Assembly (NCBI RefSeq): GCF_000797495.1
Contig: NZ_JTGN01000007.1
Coordinates: 97,485-161,484, forward strand
DNA from: Robinsoniella peoriensis
GTDB lineage: Bacteria; Bacillota; Clostridia; Lachnospirales; Lachnospiraceae
Length of the DNA: 64,000 nt
Reading direction: 5' to 3'
Part shown: one piece after another, positions 62,901 to 64,000 of the stretch
Numbering within the stretch: the stretch's first letter is position 1
How the letters are laid out: each line of letters opens with the position of its first letter
Translations under genes and position numbers: made by a program
The notes under the pieces: generated by a model
What the model saw: only the letters and a program-made list of their open reading frames with translations
What the model was told of the DNA's origin: nothing
Databases searched by the model: none

Positions 62901-64000
62901 AGTAATCTGTTTGCAGGTACTCTTTCTATTCCGGCAAATACTGCTTATATCAATTTTGGAGTCGGTCAATTCCCTTATGTAAAACCATACACACTAACTG
63001 GAATCACTGTAAAAGATTCAGCTCTCTATGATATTACAAAAGGTCTTAGGGATCAGGTATCTCAGGCTTATCAAGATATTAGCGGATTTAAGCAGACTGT
63101 CAAGGATACCTATACTACTAAAACGGAATTTGATCAATTGAGCATTGGTGGAAGGAATTTGTTTACCAAGTCTAATTTGAACAAATACAGTAACTTGGAG
63201 CAATGGACTATCAATGGATATGCAACTGGTACCCTTGATTCTGTCAATAAATATAATGGTTACACAAGTATAAAATTAGTTACAACAAATGCAACTGGTA
63301 TGAATTCTAAAAAAATAACTCTTTTAAAAGGTAAGACATATACATGGAGCTTTTATATTAAAGCAACAGAGGCATTTGTACCATCCTCTATAAAAATTAT
63401 GCACATGCAATTATCAGATGGCTCAAACATTCACTGCGAGGTAAATCGTCGTTTTAGTCCTTCAAATGTTTTAGCTAATACCTGGACAAAAGTATCAGCA
63501 ACATTTGATACTCCGACGACAGCAGAAACATATACTTGGTCTGGATATATATGGTACCTTACCAATAATCAGACTTACAATGTATGCTGTTTTAAATTAG
63601 AAGAGGGAAATAAGGCTACCGATTATACAGAAGCTCCAGAAGATACCGACGAAAAGTTTACTAATTATACCACGACCACTGACATGAACTCATTAATTAA
63701 CCAAACAAAGTCAGACATTGAACTTGGAGTATCTAAAGCATACACAAGTAAAACCGAGGGAGATAAAATAACCCAAGGTTTAAATAAGTGGATATTAGAG
63801 GTTTATCAGCTGACCAGTTCTTCTATGCCAAATCCTAGAGTTGCGGATATAGAGAATATTCGGGGGAAAGTGCCGACTAAGATTATTGAAGTTGCGGATA
63901 CTGCGATGAGTGCTAGTCTTAATACTGGTGATTACTACATTGGACATGCGTTTACTTATCTCTATTTTGATGCTGCCTATACATGGTCTGGAACAATTAA
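59904..64000 (+). CDS. Modular phage tail protein, cut by the window edge
   Basis: ATG 59904 behind AAAGGA opens a frame without stop to the right edge (at least 1365 residues). It consists of repeated carbohydrate-binding-like modules. Each module begins GGRNL(L/F) or similar (near 62058, 62570, 63150) and ends with a W(T/S)PAPED or EAPEDTDEK linker (60950, 62405, 63630). The N-terminal region is tail-associated. Such proteins are tail tip or baseplate fibres that bind cell-surface glycans. It follows the tape measure gene by 119 bp, in the usual tail order except that a distal tail gene is not seen between. Confidence 0.75.
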   Translation, partial: MSIKASNQFTIVDIEEQTYEDICTHDTTTGLIECTHAQDQGCVRVTELQGKSEQVQSTLGKNLFNGVFHDGFININTGAIIPPQSDNPSSVYSDLIRLYSGKTYIVSGHNGQDMRYRLFNLDGSYAKSISSYDRYTSDGDYYVRLLWYQGLTNEQKSKIQLEEGSTATAYEPFIPNSPSPDYPSVINSVGDSGKLNVVSSVGRRNLFENSEKFMLNPTWLGTAKGTAAEVDEPMSPYGKAVKITVTGAGTGFYHMGGLMPIDKMTVGKIYTWSLFLKSDSITSINTIGHESGGMTTLSISSVWKKYSFTYKMTASSLNAFVIYPNFAIGDTLYIHSFKLEEGEEYSDWSPAPEDITPNNFKQYEDKLSLASVNLTSPLRSLPNGIHDVLECKDGIWGVTRNISTNPITFPPTGGHSEFTKVGNGSVRRGWVNNSFICGDPNEICVLSEKYTADTWNNIHLSSGGLFIEKPFAICGWDYSGNSRFDIMVPESVLTTKDAAGLTAYLTVNSPVFYAQLKAPTWEPLDDPSQKALNNLLSYSDKDYIYTTDPLATNFSMAVKSRAFYENFKLQEEIKNTNSSLGDLDDEIKGGFYDGIINVNEAEAIRKAAETMHTQVTNQFNKVDSNPSLTGTPKSTHQAKYTECNNAYNTLISKINTAIDYCSVNSTKTDSQKKTAVTDMNTAFGTYKTKLADYQKAYQDAIDAIAKKKADDAVDGVVIGGRNLLLDSGRVITSAEYNVVNYRTSSLKPNTKYTVVLNGYSNAPNKLGVWFNSGYDGGGTFPATTVAKTQYIVVTTPGTLNSTTVFMFNYPSSTATNATINWVCMYEGEIKPPLDWTPAPEDTDEKITQVSATLTSTINDVKHTVDKNTKSITDKVWKTDILTGIKDLNVGGINLWDLSAIKRYASGSLNTIVAGTTVDAKTGKITVTSDPQAVPGCKIDVSTLTRNSSNIGELVITGYFDRPDLDENKLKNVYLYYRCFNDANAEIQAHTNKLVPVEASSNLFAGTLSIPANTAYINFGVGQFPYVKPYTLTGITVKDSALYDITKGLRDQVSQAYQDISGFKQTVKDTYTTKTEFDQLSIGGRNLFTKSNLNKYSNLEQWTINGYATGTLDSVNKYNGYTSIKLVTTNATGMNSKKITLLKGKTYTWSFYIKATEAFVPSSIKIMHMQLSDGSNIHCEVNRRFSPSNVLANTWTKVSATFDTPTTAETYTWSGYIWYLTNNQTYNVCCFKLEEGNKATDYTEAPEDTDEKFTNYTTTTDMNSLINQTKSDIELGVSKAYTSKTEGDKITQGLNKWILEVYQLTSSSMPNPRVADIENIRGKVPTKIIEVADTAMSASLNTGDYYIGHAFTYLYFDAAYTWSGTI

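Overview
The window looks like low-GC Clostridia DNA, most likely Lachnospiraceae. Signs are strong AGGAGG ribosome binding sites, sigma-A promoters with 17-bp spacers, and families common there (DUF2089, DUF2812 with PadR, DUF3781, DUF5659, Rha, BIG2/Bsp-like surface proteins). No rRNA, intact tRNA or CRISPR array is visible.

1-19.5 kb is chromosome-like accessory DNA. It holds an ArsR-type regulator with an alpha/beta hydrolase, a DUF2089/SHOCT-like operon, an autoregulated XRE/membrane-protein pair, a PadR/DUF2812 pair, a cupin and a lipoprotein. A T-arm-like fragment near 8.08 kb may be an old attachment site. A surface locus follows: a cysteine-peptidase-like/C-type lectin/BIG2 protein, a secreted subtilisin-like protease with a phospholipase-like tail, and an LRR protein. 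Then come phage-like scraps with an HNH endonuclease. A decayed copy of the LRR gene lies at 6.4-6.9 kb.

19.5-28.5 kb is gene-poor and rich in repeats. It contains a two-gene unit with a PD-(D/E)XK nuclease, a second cupin copy, a DUF3781 gene, and a KAP-family P-loop NTPase behind a deleted copy of the 3.7-kb membrane-protein gene. Its intergenic DNA carries five copies of a bipartite element (TTTTA-type box, then CTGTGCTTATGTTGTTATAA), many short palindromes of the form GTGSAAAATTTTSCAC, and GC-rich hairpin repeats.

28.5-64 kb reads as a phage or phage-plasmid. A control region (XRE repressor, small DNA-binding-type proteins, three iteron-like repeats, two inverted-repeat-flanked coiled-coil genes) precedes a rightward early operon of small proteins, Rha, HNH, cold-shock-like proteins, a P-loop ATPase, a GIY-YIG nuclease, ClpX and a helicase-associated-domain helicase. 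It ends in a single-chain two-barrel RNA polymerase related to SPbeta YonO and eukaryotic RdRPs. Directly downstream start the late genes: a 2965-residue tape measure protein and a modular tail protein that runs off the window. The position suggests that the polymerase transcribes late genes, as YonO does in SPbeta.

Most notable are the YonO-like polymerase, the two large genes whose ribosome binding sites point to AUC and AUA codons instead of AUG, the bipartite repeats, the palindrome family, and a protein-tail-plus-hairpin module shared by two adjacent genes.
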